This document shows, one piece after another, positions 11,051-21,766 of a DNA stretch of 64,000 nucleotides (position 1 is the first letter of the stretch; each line of letters opens with the position of its first letter). Both the position numbers and the translations under genes were made by a program. Source of the DNA: Acanthochlamys bracteata (taxonomy: Eukaryota > Streptophyta > Magnoliopsida > Pandanales > Velloziaceae); the NCBI GenBank assembly GCA_019914995.1, contig CM034130.1:8308001-8372000 (forward strand), written 5' to 3'. The notes below the pieces were generated by a model. That model was not told where the DNA came from and did not search any database. It saw only the letters and a list, made by a program, of their open reading frames with translations.

Positions 11051-14000
11051 TCAACTATCACCAGCACCAGCAGCCTCCATCGCCTTTTTCTCTTTCTGTT
11101 TTTCTCGTCTCTTCTTGTTCCTTAGAGCATTTTTACTCATCTCTCTGCAGAGAGTAATATGTTACAACTGAAGTAAATATTTCCAGAAATTACTTTAAGA
11201 AAACATATGGACTCACTCTGTAGGTTTCATTGTTTCTCCAAGAAGCTGCCATTCCGATTCAAGACAAAATTTGGATCAGTAATGTTGCTGAATGTTTCAA
11301 TGAATAACTTTATGTTGACATACAAAAAGTATAGTAGAAAACTGACTTAAATATCACTTTCCTCCTTGCATGTGTACTAAACCCTAAACCATAAACCCTA
11401 TACCCCTAACCCCTAAACCAACAAAAAATAGATAAAAGGATTGTTCAGGCTTTTCTTGCTTTTGTTTTAAGAGTCTGTGACTTGCATTTATTATGCAATG
11501 TCCCTAGTTTATTCCTTCTAATTGATTGGCCAGTTATTAAGAACCTATCTCTTAGGTCTAAATCTAGGCTTGAGGAAACAAAAATATCACATAAATCAGT
11601 TTACCATTCTCACAAAACAGAAGTTGAAGGGTATAATTAATTAGTAAGGAGTGCTTCCTAATGTTAAAACTGTAGAAAACATCACGTAGTGTAGCTTGTA
11701 CTTTTTACTTAATTGGAATCTTTCTAACTTGATGCAAGTCTCCCTAGAAACCATGATGCACATAATAACAAGTATGGCATTGACAAAAAAATGAAAGACA
11801 TGAATCACCACTAGTGTGCTTGCTTAAAAATGCCAATACAGGACTCTATAGTCAGAATTAGCTTAGACATTAATTATTAAAATAACTGCTAAGGACTGCA
11901 ATTTGTCCTAATTTTGATGTATCTAGGTGAAACTTATGAAATACTATGTAACACAAAAAAAGTCATACATCTGCCTGAACTGCGGCAGTAGCCTTGACAC
12001 TCGGTGGGCGATATGGTGCAGGTTTTTGCGTAGAAGGTGCTGGACTCTTTGAGAATGCTTGTGATGACTTAGGATCTGGACCTGAAAGAGTAATATGTAA
12101 TTCATGAAAGCCATACATTAACTTGCATATATATCAACAAGATGCATCAAACTTAAACCTTGTTTTTTGGTGTCATCAATCTTCAAAATATTGACAGATT
12201 TAACAAGATCATCAATATTGCCAAATCGCTCAGGAGCTTCTGGCTTCCAGTCAGCCTAGTAGTAATCAATTACATTCAGGGCTAATGCATGGCCTTCAGC
12301 AATCAAAGAGGGACTATATCAACTAACCTGATACAGCTTGTCAAACATTTTCTTGAAAGTCAAGGAACCATTATGGTGGAAAACTTTTATCCTGCAAGAG
12401 GATATTCAATGAAAGACACTTAACAAAAGGAGGTGGTCATTACGGCAAGGGTAAAATGCAAAAAACACACCCATTATCAATTTGAAGCCTTGGCGCAGTT
12501 GTAGCTGTCATTAAGTAGAGCCCATCTGGAGACCACTCACTTGTCACAGAGCATTCTGCCTTTGTGTTTCCAAGCAATTTCTTCTCTGAATAATCCCAAA
12601 ATGCCTTTACAAGAAAAGCAGTAAATTAATGCAGGAAAAGAATTTAGTACCCAACAGTTAAGCTTACTATGATATATGCGTAGATATGATTGCAGATTTT
12701 GTTCTAACTACTCAAAAACTCACAGCTCACCAACTTTCCAGATATAATATCACTACAGTGAAAATAATTCTTCAACTACGAAAATTTGACAAACTCGGTA
12801 TAGATGAAGTAATAAAGACTGACAACAAAATTTATATAAAGACCCTTTTACATATGTGTTTCTGTGTATTGATACCAAGAATCTTTCAGTTTCGGAACTT
12901 GCACGTTACATGCATATATCTATTCTCATAGAGCTGAGGTTTAGTTCCTTTACACTAAGAGAAAAGCAACTCACTTTGAGAATGCAACTTGTATAATCAA
13001 TGAAAATAAACACTTAACCAAACAAATAAAGTCAATTTGTATAGGAGATTAAGATACCATATCACCGGGTAAGTTTCCAAAACCTGCCAAGCACAAGACT
13101 GTATAGGAGAAGTTAAGGATACAAGAATACAATAAAATCATATAAGCCAGCGTAAGTTTCAAATTTCAATCGACAACTTTCTGATTTTCTATGAGGATAC
13201 ACTTTCCTTTTGGGTTCCATCTGATTGTGTTATACGGGCCAGTGCCAAGATCCAGTAGAGGATTGCATTTCTTGTCAAATACTGTTGCCTTAGCAGGCAT
13301 AACTGTGCCAAGAAAAGGAGTTAAGATTGATATAGAGCAACGTCAAAACTCAAAAGAAAATGATCGTAATTCCATAAAGGGAAGTTGCATTCTGCAAAAC
13401 TGAAACTAAAAGGTAAAGAACGTACATCCATATACGACAGCAAATTCTGAACCTGAAGCTGACCACTGAGCATCATGAATTGGCCCCTCTTTACCTGTAC
13501 ATCATATGATGTATTCTTCAGATGCAACCAAACTAAAGACAGGTAGAATAACTTATCTGGGGGAATAAATCTTACGCAAAGGAACAAGTCCTTCATGACT
13601 TGCATCAGTTGTCAAGTAGTTCAGCTTAGATTCACCATAATAGCTCTGATTGGTCTTGTCTACATCAGAATATGAAACCACCAAAAGCCCTGTTGACCCA
13701 TTATTCCAATGCAATTGCACAGTAGAGCAGCGAAAGAAGCTCCGACGAGCAACTGGCTGAGCCTGTGCATCCTTGTTGCACGAGAAGATCTGCACACTAG
13801 CCGGAATGCCCTGAACAAAGAGGTAATCAACATCAGAGCCTGCATTAACTACATTCAATTCCAATACAAACCATAATCCCCCAACCTTAGATTCTGGCAC
13901 AAATGCGGCAATGTGAGACCCAGGGGCCTTGGAGACCTCCATGGCAGCAATGTTGGGCACTCTCAACCTACAACTAATTCCCTTTGAAAAATCATTAACA

Positions 14001-14846
14001 TCAAAAAACTGTATCTCATTCGTCGCCAATCGGCATGCAACAGTTTCGTCTGAACTAAACTGAATGGATGGCCTGACAAGAATGAAAAAAAATCAAACAA
14101 CTTGGGCATTCAACAAACACTAAAAATGTTATGTTAAGAGATCAACACATTCACTACATACTAGTGCAAACCTACCATGTGGTCTTCAACATGTTCTTCT
14201 GGAATAGTTGGTAAACCACAGCACCGGACTTAATACTCCACAATACAACATTCTTCTCTTGAGGTGATGAGGCCTTCTGGAACGTCTGCAGGTACGTCCC
14301 ATGCGGTGAAACAGATGCAGCAAGAAGTGAAGGAATCTCAAATGTTCGGATTTCAGCAAAACCATTGCTGCTATCATAGATTGTTACAAAAGAACCATCT
14401 TTAGTGGCCATGAGCACAGCACCATCATCACTGAATCTAGCAGAACTGCATGGAAGCTTCTGAAGGTTAGTCTGCAGCTCCCCGTTAGCAAAAGGTGGTC
14501 CGGCCACGATTGAAAATCCATCAGGCTCACGAACTGGAAAATTAAGTAGACATTGGTGCCAACAAATAAATACCTGATAGTTTTAGTAGTAATTTCATAG
14601 CTTCAATTCTAGAATTCATAAAATTATCGACTGCAACCGGTCTGCATGAAGATTACTATTCATAATAATCATATTGTGTACAAATTCTTATCAATATGTT
14701 TTGAAATTACTCACATCAGTCCTTCGTGATATTTTTGCATTGGGTAGACTAATAAGATTCAATTCAATCAAACATGATAAAAGCTGAATTGTGAAGAAAA
14801 ATAAAACAAAAATACCCAAAATCTCGAGCTTTGGCTGCTGGTTCAT
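11051..14846 (-). CDS. Eukaryotic translation initiation factor 2A (eIF2A)
   Basis: Non-canonical initiator-tRNA-binding factor with a WD40/beta-propeller N-terminal domain, acting in the cytoplasm. Thirteen exons join in frame to 517 codons: 14846..14816, 14533..14176, 14072..13886, 13810..13576, 13494..13426, 13302..13201, 13098..13058, 12604..12471, 12391..12328, 12255..12159, 12081..11969, 11245..11217, 11144..11051. Plant eIF2A is about the same length. Recognisable blocks are REPDGFSIVAGPPFANG, FVPESKGIPASVQIF, SGSEFAVVYGFMPAKAT, WNPKGKFLCLAGFGNLPGDM, SEWSPDGLYLMTATTAPRL, the Pro-rich PYRPPSV, and a basic C-terminus MSKNALRNKKRREKQKEKKA. The intron 13099..13200 fits only if read as a U12-type intron. 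The start MNQQPKLEIL is the only ATG compatible with exon 2. Confidence 0.95.
11378..11419 (+). repeat. Telomere-like CCCTAAA-type repeat cluster
   Basis: Within an eIF2A intron (11246-11968), five imperfect copies of CCCTAAA/CCCCTAA lie head to tail. This is a short interstitial telomere-like tract rather than a true telomere. Confidence 0.7.
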
Positions 14847-15882
14847 TTCGAGAATCGGGAGAAAGAATTTGAACTGATCGATACAAACTCAATATCTGCA
14901 CCAAAAATTTCCCGATATGTATGAACGACCGATGATATAATTTTCAAAAAGAAATAAAAGAGAAAAGATCAAATTGGTGATCTAAGGATGTGAAGTGGCG
15001 TTAGGTCTCCCTTCTGCGGCTCCGCGCAGGAGATCATAGCAATGGGCTTCATCGGAATTCCACGGACACAAAATGGGCCGCATCCTAATTAGCGCCCAAT
15101 ATTATTTACAAAGTTTAGACTCGTTTAACGTTGCTGAAAAAAATAGATTTAAAAAAATTGTATTTTAAAAACTTTTTTTTAAAATAAATTGTTATTTGTC
15201 AGATTACAAAGAGTTATACACCTACAAAATCTATCTGATCCAAATTTGCAAATAAAAATGGCTAAACTTATATCAAAATTGTAAGAGTGAGTTTCTGGAA
15301 ACGGACTCCCAAACATGCCTTTAAATCTTTTAGGCTATACTAAAATGGGCTGGCCCGTTATTTTTTGACAAAGGCGTTCAATTGGACCCACAAGCCTAAC
15401 TCAAAATCGTTCATTAAATGATAGAGTAATATAACACAAACATTACAGTATTTTTCAAGCCAATGTTGTTTCTATTTTGAAGAATGCAAGATGGTTTCTT
15501 AGGTAGGTAGCAGATATATCTTAAGCTGATTCATTCATTCACTTTTTATAAACCACAAGTTCAGAAACCAACTTTCAGCCACAGACCTTACTACAAAGCC
15601 CCCACCATTCATAAAATCAAGCTATCAATTTGATTCAACCCAGCTACCAAAAATCCCCAAACAAATCATTCCCTCTTCGAGCTGTTCATAAGAAATCTTG
15701 TAAAACAAAAACAATTTTTTTCATCTGATTTTTTCTTTAAAAATTTCCACTTGGCATGCAAACCACGAATACACTCTTTATGATCTCTTCTGTTGTTTCT
15801 ACTAGCGATCAAGAAATATAAACCACTTGAATGAAAAAAGCAAAAAGACCAACTTGTTTTAATTCTATGGGTTCGGCGATAC
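14847..15882. other. Divergent upstream region of eIF2A and BBX genes
   Basis: Roughly 1.1 kb between the two start codons. About 14850-15060 should be the eIF2A leader and promoter, and 15450-15960 the BBX leader. An AT-rich block at about 15110-15320 has loosely complementary ends and may be a degraded MITE. No gene seen. Confidence 0.4.
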
Positions 15883-15984
15883 ATGTTGAAGTGTGGTAGT
15901 TACAGAACTTTGAAAGGATCAATACATTTGAAGTGGAGAAACAAGGGATCAAGGAAATTTTTCAGCCATGAAGATCCAGTGTGA
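15867..15984 (+). promoter_or_regulatory. Two upstream ORFs before the BBX start, one overlapping it
   Basis: An ATG at 15867 opens a 10-codon frame ending at 15899. An ATG at 15883 opens a 33-codon frame that runs past the BBX ATG at 15968 in another frame and stops at 15982-15984. If both lie in the mature leader, the overlapping one would reduce initiation at the main ATG. Where transcription starts is not visible. Confidence 0.4.
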
Positions 15985-16924
15985 TGTATGCGAGAAGGCG
16001 CCGGCTTCCGTCATATGCGGCGCCGATGAGGCGGCCCTCTGCGCAAGCTGCGACGTGCAGATTCATGCAGCTAACAAGCTTGCAAGCAAGCATCAGAGAA
16101 TCCTCCTCAACTCCTTCTCCAACAACAAGCTCCCTCGTTGTGATATCTGCCAAGTAATGAATGCTTCTGTGTGTTTTCTTGTGCTTCTCTGTTTCATCTA
16201 AACCGGCTAAAGTTCTGAGTTCTTTCTACAGGAGAAGGCAGCTTTTATTTTCTGCGTGGAAGATAGAGCTCTGTTCTGTCCTGAATGCGACAGGCCAATT
16301 CATGTAACAGGAACTCCTTCTGGTAATCACCAGCGGTTTCTGGCAACCGATATCCATGTTGGAGGATTCACTCATGCTTCTTCTCCATGCAACAATAAGA
16401 ATAATCCAACAAAGGTTTTCCCTGATCCACCAAACAATTTCTCGACAACGATTTCATCCAATGTTCCTGCAAGTGCTGCAACACTAGAAGCAGCTTCTTC
16501 AGCTTTCGCTCCATCTGCTTGGGCTGTCGAAGAGTTCCTGCAACTCTCAGATAACGAATCCGGTTACAAGGTTAAGAAAAAAACAACTTCTGATTCAATT
16601 TTCTTTTCTGTATGTGATTGCTTAAAACTTCAATCAAAATGAATTGTTTTTTTACCGCAGAAGGGATCGCCCATTGGGTTCGGAGATCTGGATTGGTATG
16701 CTGATATAGGGTTGTTCAATGAACAAGTTCCTAATCCTAAAGAAGCAATGATAACAGCGGTGGCTGAAGTTCCAGAGCTTCCAAAGAACGGCGGAAATCA
16801 CTCTGTAGCCTACAAAATGAACAAGTCAGGCATGCTAACGAAGAAGAGAAGGATCGAAGCTTCTTGTGATGATGATGATGATGATGATGATGATGAGTTC
16901 TTCACAGTCCCTGACCTTGGATAA
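15968..16924 (+). CDS. Double B-box zinc-finger protein, BBX24/25 (STO/STH) type
   Basis: Light-signalling transcriptional co-regulator in the nucleus. Exons 15968..16153, 16232..16570 and 16661..16924 join in phase 0 to 262 aa. B-box 1 (C5, C8, C17, C25, C28, D29, H33, H42) and B-box 2 (C58, C61, C70, C78, C81, H86, H95) are complete. There is no CCT domain, which puts it in the two-B-box group. The C-terminus is basic KKRR, then nine Asp, then EFFTVPDLG; a terminal VP motif of this kind is the COP1-binding motif of STO/BBX24 and STH/BBX25. The WAVEEFLQLSD and GFGDLDWYADIGLF blocks also match that pair. The nine Asp codons are an uninterrupted GAT microsatellite. Confidence 0.93.
16868..16894 (+). 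repeat. (GAT)9 microsatellite coding poly-Asp in BBX gene
   Basis: Nine perfect GAT triplets in frame, just upstream of the VP motif. Confidence 0.9.
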
Positions 16925-18260
16925 GAAGGATGTACATGTAGCTCTAGCCTTCTCTTCCTTGCTGTTACTAGAAATATTTACTAAATAATAAGCTATGAAC
17001 AAGAAGAAGGGACATAGCTGCTGCAGTTTCATCCTGCAGTTATGGAAGCTGCATTCTATGTTCTGTTGAAATCAACACCAAGATATGTATGTGTAATGCC
17101 TAGTGTTGCTTTCTAGTAATGCATGGTGTGAGAATGAAGCAGATGTAAAAGAAAAAATCATATGCAAGGACGACATACGTATTTCTATAAATATTTGTTC
17201 AAATTACAAAACCTAGAAAAAGGAAAAATCAAACAGACCGAAATGCCTATTCAAAAAATATGAAGCTCATTTTAAATAAAAAAAAAAATTACTTTTCGTT
17301 CTAGAAAAGTTTGATTTTAAAATCAATTTCAAACGCCTCATCGTATGAAGCTTAAGCAAAATATTGCCTAAAAGGTTAATTCCATGTGTATCGATAGCAC
17401 TTGGTGTTAAAGCTTAAGAGAATAACTCAATCTATATCGATAGATTTTGTAATCTTCATGTGTGAGACTAATTTGTGCATCAGCTTTCAGATCAACATTT
17501 TTGCATACAACCTTATATAACTATTAGACATCACATGACAGAAGCATAAAGAAATATTGATTACATGGCAGCATGTTTTTAATTAACTTCTTATGCGATG
17601 GAAAAAAAAAAATCAACCAGTGCAATATAAATATAAGACTTAATAACATAAAAGGTTAAGCAGATAACTTAAAGCTTCTCGTTCTCTCATAGAATTTATT
17701 ACGGATTGTAATCTCTAAAATTTTCTCCAAGGTGCTCACGAACAGGCTAAGGTTCTGTTATAGATGATTTGGTGGATGCTTCACAAAGTGGTTTCCTTCA
17801 AGGCCGACCAACAGTGGATAGTGTGACAGCCGCCGAAGAAGTTCCGCTGCAAAAGGTATAAATTTATTATACATAAAATAATTAAATTTTAGATTGAAAA
17901 ATTAAATAGATCAAAATTTTTAATTAATCTGAATATATCAATATTGGATGAAGGTAGAGGATCGGATTCATGGATCCTTCTGTACTTTATACCTCTCGCT
18001 CTCTTCGTCACGATTGCCTGACGAGTTAAACTTTTTTTTTTAAAAATGTGTTATTTATTTGACTTGCTTAGTTGTTTAATAGTTGGATGAAAATCATTTT
18101 TCCCGCGCATTCTAATCTTTCCCTCTATTCCAAACACTGAGTATAGGAAGAATTAAATTCTTCCACAAAATTTCGATCTTCCTTTTTCTTTCCAAACACA
18201 TTCAATCAATCTCTTCTTGTTCTTGTTCTTCTTCACTGCAGGCGTCGGTTGGTGCCGGCG
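16925..18260. other. Intergenic region with one exon-like fragment
   Basis: Mostly AT-rich with no gene seen apart from a 104-bp exon-like segment at 17752-17855 (separate entry). The last 60 bp (18181-18241) are pyrimidine-rich and end CTGCAG, a likely splice acceptor in the leader of the TIR-NB gene. Confidence 0.45.
17752..17855 (+). other. Exon-like open segment of unknown origin
   Basis: An open frame of about 35 codons is bounded by splice-like sites (CTAAG before, AAG|GTATAA after) and by in-frame stops on both sides. It reads SVIDDLVDASQSGF, then LQGRPTVDSVTAAEEV, which looks like protein-coding composition in otherwise non-coding DNA. I do not recognise it. It could be an orphan exon, a pseudogene remnant, or part of a leader exon of the gene at 18261. 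Confidence 0.3.
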
Positions 18261-20837
18261 ATGACCATGTCTTCTTCCAGTGATCTTTCAATCTCTCCTC
18301 ACGTACGTAGCTGCCATGTGTTCATCGGCCATTGCTTTTCTCCTCGCCGACAATCAGATGCTCTCCGTTACCGTTTTGTGAAATGGCTCTGCGCCGAACT
18401 CGAGACCCAAGGTATTTACTGCTACTTATCGGACCGTAGAAAGTGTAATAGCGATCTTTCGCATTGTATTGCACGTACCGCCATGGATAGAGCATTGGTA
18501 GGAATCGTTATCATCTCTGAGAAATCTTTCGGTAATCCTTACTCTATGGAGGAGTTGCAGGAGTTTTCTGAAACCGGAAAGCTCGTGCCGGTGTTTTTTG
18601 GGTTGACGCAGGCTCAGTGCTGCGTTAGAGATGTTATAGAACAGAGAGGACAAGCTTGGGAGAAGCACGGCGGCCTGCTGTGGAAGAACTACGGAGGTTT
18701 AGAAGAAGACTGGCGGGAAACTGTAGAACGGCTCTCGCAAGCTGAGCCCATGGTTGAAGCAAATGTAACGAACATGAGGGATTCAGTGTTGGAGACTCTT
18801 GTTCTATTAGGGAAGAAGCTGGGGAAGAGACGGATTATGGAATCCGTCAAAAGGTGGAAGGAAATGGCGGCAGCAGAGGAGTTTCCGTTTCCGAGGAGCA
18901 CTTACTTCGTCGGCAGGGAGGAAGAACTGGTTGAGCTTGAGATGCTTCTATTTGGAGACGTCAAAGATAATGACCAAAAACATTTAGGAATCGGATTCCG
19001 AGATAAGGACTCTGGTGTCTCCAAGAGTAGTACAAACAGGAGAAGCACTAGCGGCGCAGTGGGCCAAAGACTGGCTAAAGAGATCCAGGAAAGGTTGCGC
19101 AAGGGGAAGGCAGTAGTAGGAGAAGATCTGGAAGAGACGAGAATGAAAGCAATTATCAGTCCTCAAAGGCGTAATTCTGTCAGACAAACGAAGAAGAAGA
19201 GCTTGTTGGAGTTGTTGTATGGTGACGGAATTGCTTGTGTGAGCGGCGATTCCGGCATAGGCAAGACTGAGCTTCTACTCGAGTTCGCCTACAGGTTTGC
19301 ACAGAGATACAAGATGGTTCTATGGATCGGTGGCGAAGCTAAACATATCCAGCGGAACTACATGAAACTGCTGCCTTTTCTGGGAGTTGATCCAGCCACT
19401 GGAAATGAAGTTTTCGACAGAAAGCACAAAACAAGAAAATTCAAGGATATCGAGGCAGTGGCGGTCGGGAAAGTTAGAAGTGAGCTGAGTAGGAACATCC
19501 CTTTCTTGTTGATCATCGACAACTTAGAGTCGGAGAAGGATTGGTGGACAGGCCGGAGCATTATGGAGCTGTTACCGTTTTCCGAAGGCAGAAGCTGCAA
19601 GACACATGTACTGATCTCCACTCGATTAGACCACGTCGCAAACATCCGACCGTTGAGGCTGCCGTTCTTGTCTGCCGCCGAGGCCTTAATGTTGATGAGT
19701 TCAAGGGACGTTGCTGGTGAAGATGTCAATGCATTCAAAAGGATAGAGGAGAAACTAGGCCGGCTTCCATTTTCACTTGCCGTAGTTGGTTCAATTCTTA
19801 CAGAGCTTTCTTTAGATCCCTGGAAACTTTTACAGATGATTGAACAAGTTGATGACAGATCTAGCTTTGATTGGAATGAAAAGGAAGGAAAGGTGCTGAG
19901 ATGGAACCCGTTTATCATTCGACTGCATGATGTGTTGTTCTCGGTTATCTGTCAAAGCAACAAGTCCGCAAAACTGGCAGCAAGAATGGTTGCAATTAGT
20001 AAATGGTTCGGGGCTTCACCGATACCCACATCCATGTTAGCCCTGGCTGCTCAGGTAAGCTCCCAGCATACCACTTCTCATGGCCGTGTCTGGAGAAACC
20101 TTCAACGTGTCATGTCGCACCTGTGCACCACAACTTCAGAATCAGATATGCTCATAGAAGCGGAGGCATTGATGATGCTTGTAAGGTTTCGGCTGGCCAA
20201 GATTGTTCCTAAAATGGGATGTATCCAAATTCATGATCTAGCGAAGATCTATGCTGGCATGAAGCAAAATACCAGAGATGCAGAAGCTGTTGTTCAGGTG
20301 ATCATGAAAGATGGACTCGTTCTCTTTCATGCCAGTCACATTACAGCAGCTTGTCTTTTGTTGTTCAGATTTGGGAACGAAGAATCTGCATCTGTGAAGC
20401 TTAACGTTATTGATCTGATGAATTTTGTTCAGCGACTTACATTACCGCTGGCGATCCATTGTTTCAGAGACCTGTCATTGTGCACTGCAGCCTTAGAACT
20501 CCTTTGTTCAGCAACAGAAGCACTAGAACAAGCAGAAAACAACTCGCTAACAGATTTAGGTAGTGCATCTAACAATAAGTCTTCTGGTTTCAGTTGTTCT
20601 ATTAGTATAAAAGCATCCGAACTTAGCATTGATCCACAAGTATATAAAGAGTTTGCCAACTTGAGAGCAACATTACTGGAGACTAGAGCAAAGTTCTTGA
20701 TGAGAGGTGGTGCCTATGACATTGCGGAGCAGCTGTGCAGATCATCTTTGAGCATCAGAGAAGTTATTTATGGATCAGAGCACCCGGTAACAATCTCCAC
20801 CTGCAAAACCATGGAAAGACTGATAAGAATGTCCTAA
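18261..20837 (+). CDS. TIR-NB-TPR protein (TNP / XTNX-type, no LRR)
   Basis: A TIR domain fused to a divergent NB-ARC-like ATPase and a TPR-like tail, the architecture of the conserved plant TNP (XTNX) group; Arabidopsis members include At4g23440 and At5g56220. Single exon, 858 aa from the first ATG at 18261. TIR spans about 17-160 with CHVFIGHCF and SMEELQEF; Glu98 sits at the position of the NADase catalytic Glu of plant TIRs. A linker with STYFVGREEELVELE (about 213-227) precedes the P-loop GDSGIGKT at 329-336. Also visible are kinase-2 FLLIIDNLE (415-423), RNBS-B-like HVLISTR (449-455), a GLPL-like LGRLPFSLAVVGS (499-511) and an MHD-like IHD (657-659). The C-terminus (about 803-850) resembles kinesin-light-chain TPRs (EQLCRSSLSIREVIYG). 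No LRR follows. The next in-frame ATG is only two codons later. Confidence 0.9.
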   Translation: MTMSSSSDLSISPHVRSCHVFIGHCFSPRRQSDALRYRFVKWLCAELETQGIYCYLSDRRKCNSDLSHCIARTAMDRALVGIVIISEKSFGNPYSMEELQEFSETGKLVPVFFGLTQAQCCVRDVIEQRGQAWEKHGGLLWKNYGGLEEDWRETVERLSQAEPMVEANVTNMRDSVLETLVLLGKKLGKRRIMESVKRWKEMAAAEEFPFPRSTYFVGREEELVELEMLLFGDVKDNDQKHLGIGFRDKDSGVSKSSTNRRSTSGAVGQRLAKEIQERLRKGKAVVGEDLEETRMKAIISPQRRNSVRQTKKKSLLELLYGDGIACVSGDSGIGKTELLLEFAYRFAQRYKMVLWIGGEAKHIQRNYMKLLPFLGVDPATGNEVFDRKHKTRKFKDIEAVAVGKVRSELSRNIPFLLIIDNLESEKDWWTGRSIMELLPFSEGRSCKTHVLISTRLDHVANIRPLRLPFLSAAEALMLMSSRDVAGEDVNAFKRIEEKLGRLPFSLAVVGSILTELSLDPWKLLQMIEQVDDRSSFDWNEKEGKVLRWNPFIIRLHDVLFSVICQSNKSAKLAARMVAISKWFGASPIPTSMLALAAQVSSQHTTSHGRVWRNLQRVMSHLCTTTSESDMLIEAEALMMLVRFRLAKIVPKMGCIQIHDLAKIYAGMKQNTRDAEAVVQVIMKDGLVLFHASHITAACLLLFRFGNEESASVKLNVIDLMNFVQRLTLPLAIHCFRDLSLCTAALELLCSATEALEQAENNSLTDLGSASNNKSSGFSCSISIKASELSIDPQVYKEFANLRATLLETRAKFLMRGGAYDIAEQLCRSSLSIREVIYGSEHPVTISTCKTMERLIRMS

Positions 20838-21766
20838 GAAGGTTCCGATATATAGCAGAATGTACATATTTTGTTATTTGTTTATAGCTTTTTGCATAAG
20901 AGCATGTATATCGTTTTTACATTAGGATCCGTTTCTGCATGTCTCCTACAATTCATTAAACAGTGAAAATAATGTAAAAAGAAAAGGAAAGGAAAGAACA
21001 GTGTACCTGTTAATAGAGGCTATCTGCAAGGGAGGCTGCTGGCTGACCTGGAGAGAAATTGAAGTTTTATGTCCTAAAAAATTTTAACCAGATACAGATG
21101 GAGGCAAAGCTTTTGGGATTTAACCTAGCAGGAGACGTGCATCGTTTACCAATAACACAGGAACAAAACCAGACATTTCCACAGCAACTAGCAACAAGAA
21201 GAAATATAACAATGAAATTTGTAAACTTTGCTAGATAGCAATCAAAAAGAGAATTTTGTGGGTTAAAGAATCAAAAACAAGAAGGGCATTATTAACATGG
21301 CATAAGAGTATCACAAATGGAAAACTGATTTCTTTCTCTGGTTCAGTCTGGCAGGTAATAGCTCAGGAGTTGGAAAAACTGCTGTGCAAGTTCATTTTAC
21401 CTTTTCCAGCTTTGACAAGACAAACCTTACAAACAACCCATTTCTTCTCCTTAATCAAATCCACCACAATAATTTATTTTTCAACGTTTATCTTCCAACA
21501 TCTTTCTTTGAAACCAACAGCATTTTGTATCCTTTGCATTTTTCCATACTCATGTATCGATTCCTAGATACGCCTCTATAGATGTTCTTCATTGACCTAC
21601 ATTTGGAGAAGCTTATCTATTCTTGTCATTCAATATGAGTGGATCTTGTGAAAACTTACTTCTTCTTCTCCACCATGAGGAGATACTGGATGAAGATTTT
21701 TTTAATCCAAGCTTCCTGGAAACACAGGCCTCAACGAAGAAGCATCTTGGACTTCTTCATAGCAAA
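20838..21766. other. Intergenic between convergent TNP and CRM genes
   Basis: 3' UTRs of the two convergent genes. No further gene or repeat seen. Confidence 0.5.

Noticed and set aside
13202-13203. Ordinary GT donor two bases upstream of the U12-type donor in eIF2A
   Set aside because: Using it breaks the frame into the FLCLAGFGN block, while the U12 donor keeps it.
19358-19918. 186-codon open frame on the minus strand
   Set aside because: Antisense to the TIR-NB gene; low-complexity Ser/Leu composition; no own signals.
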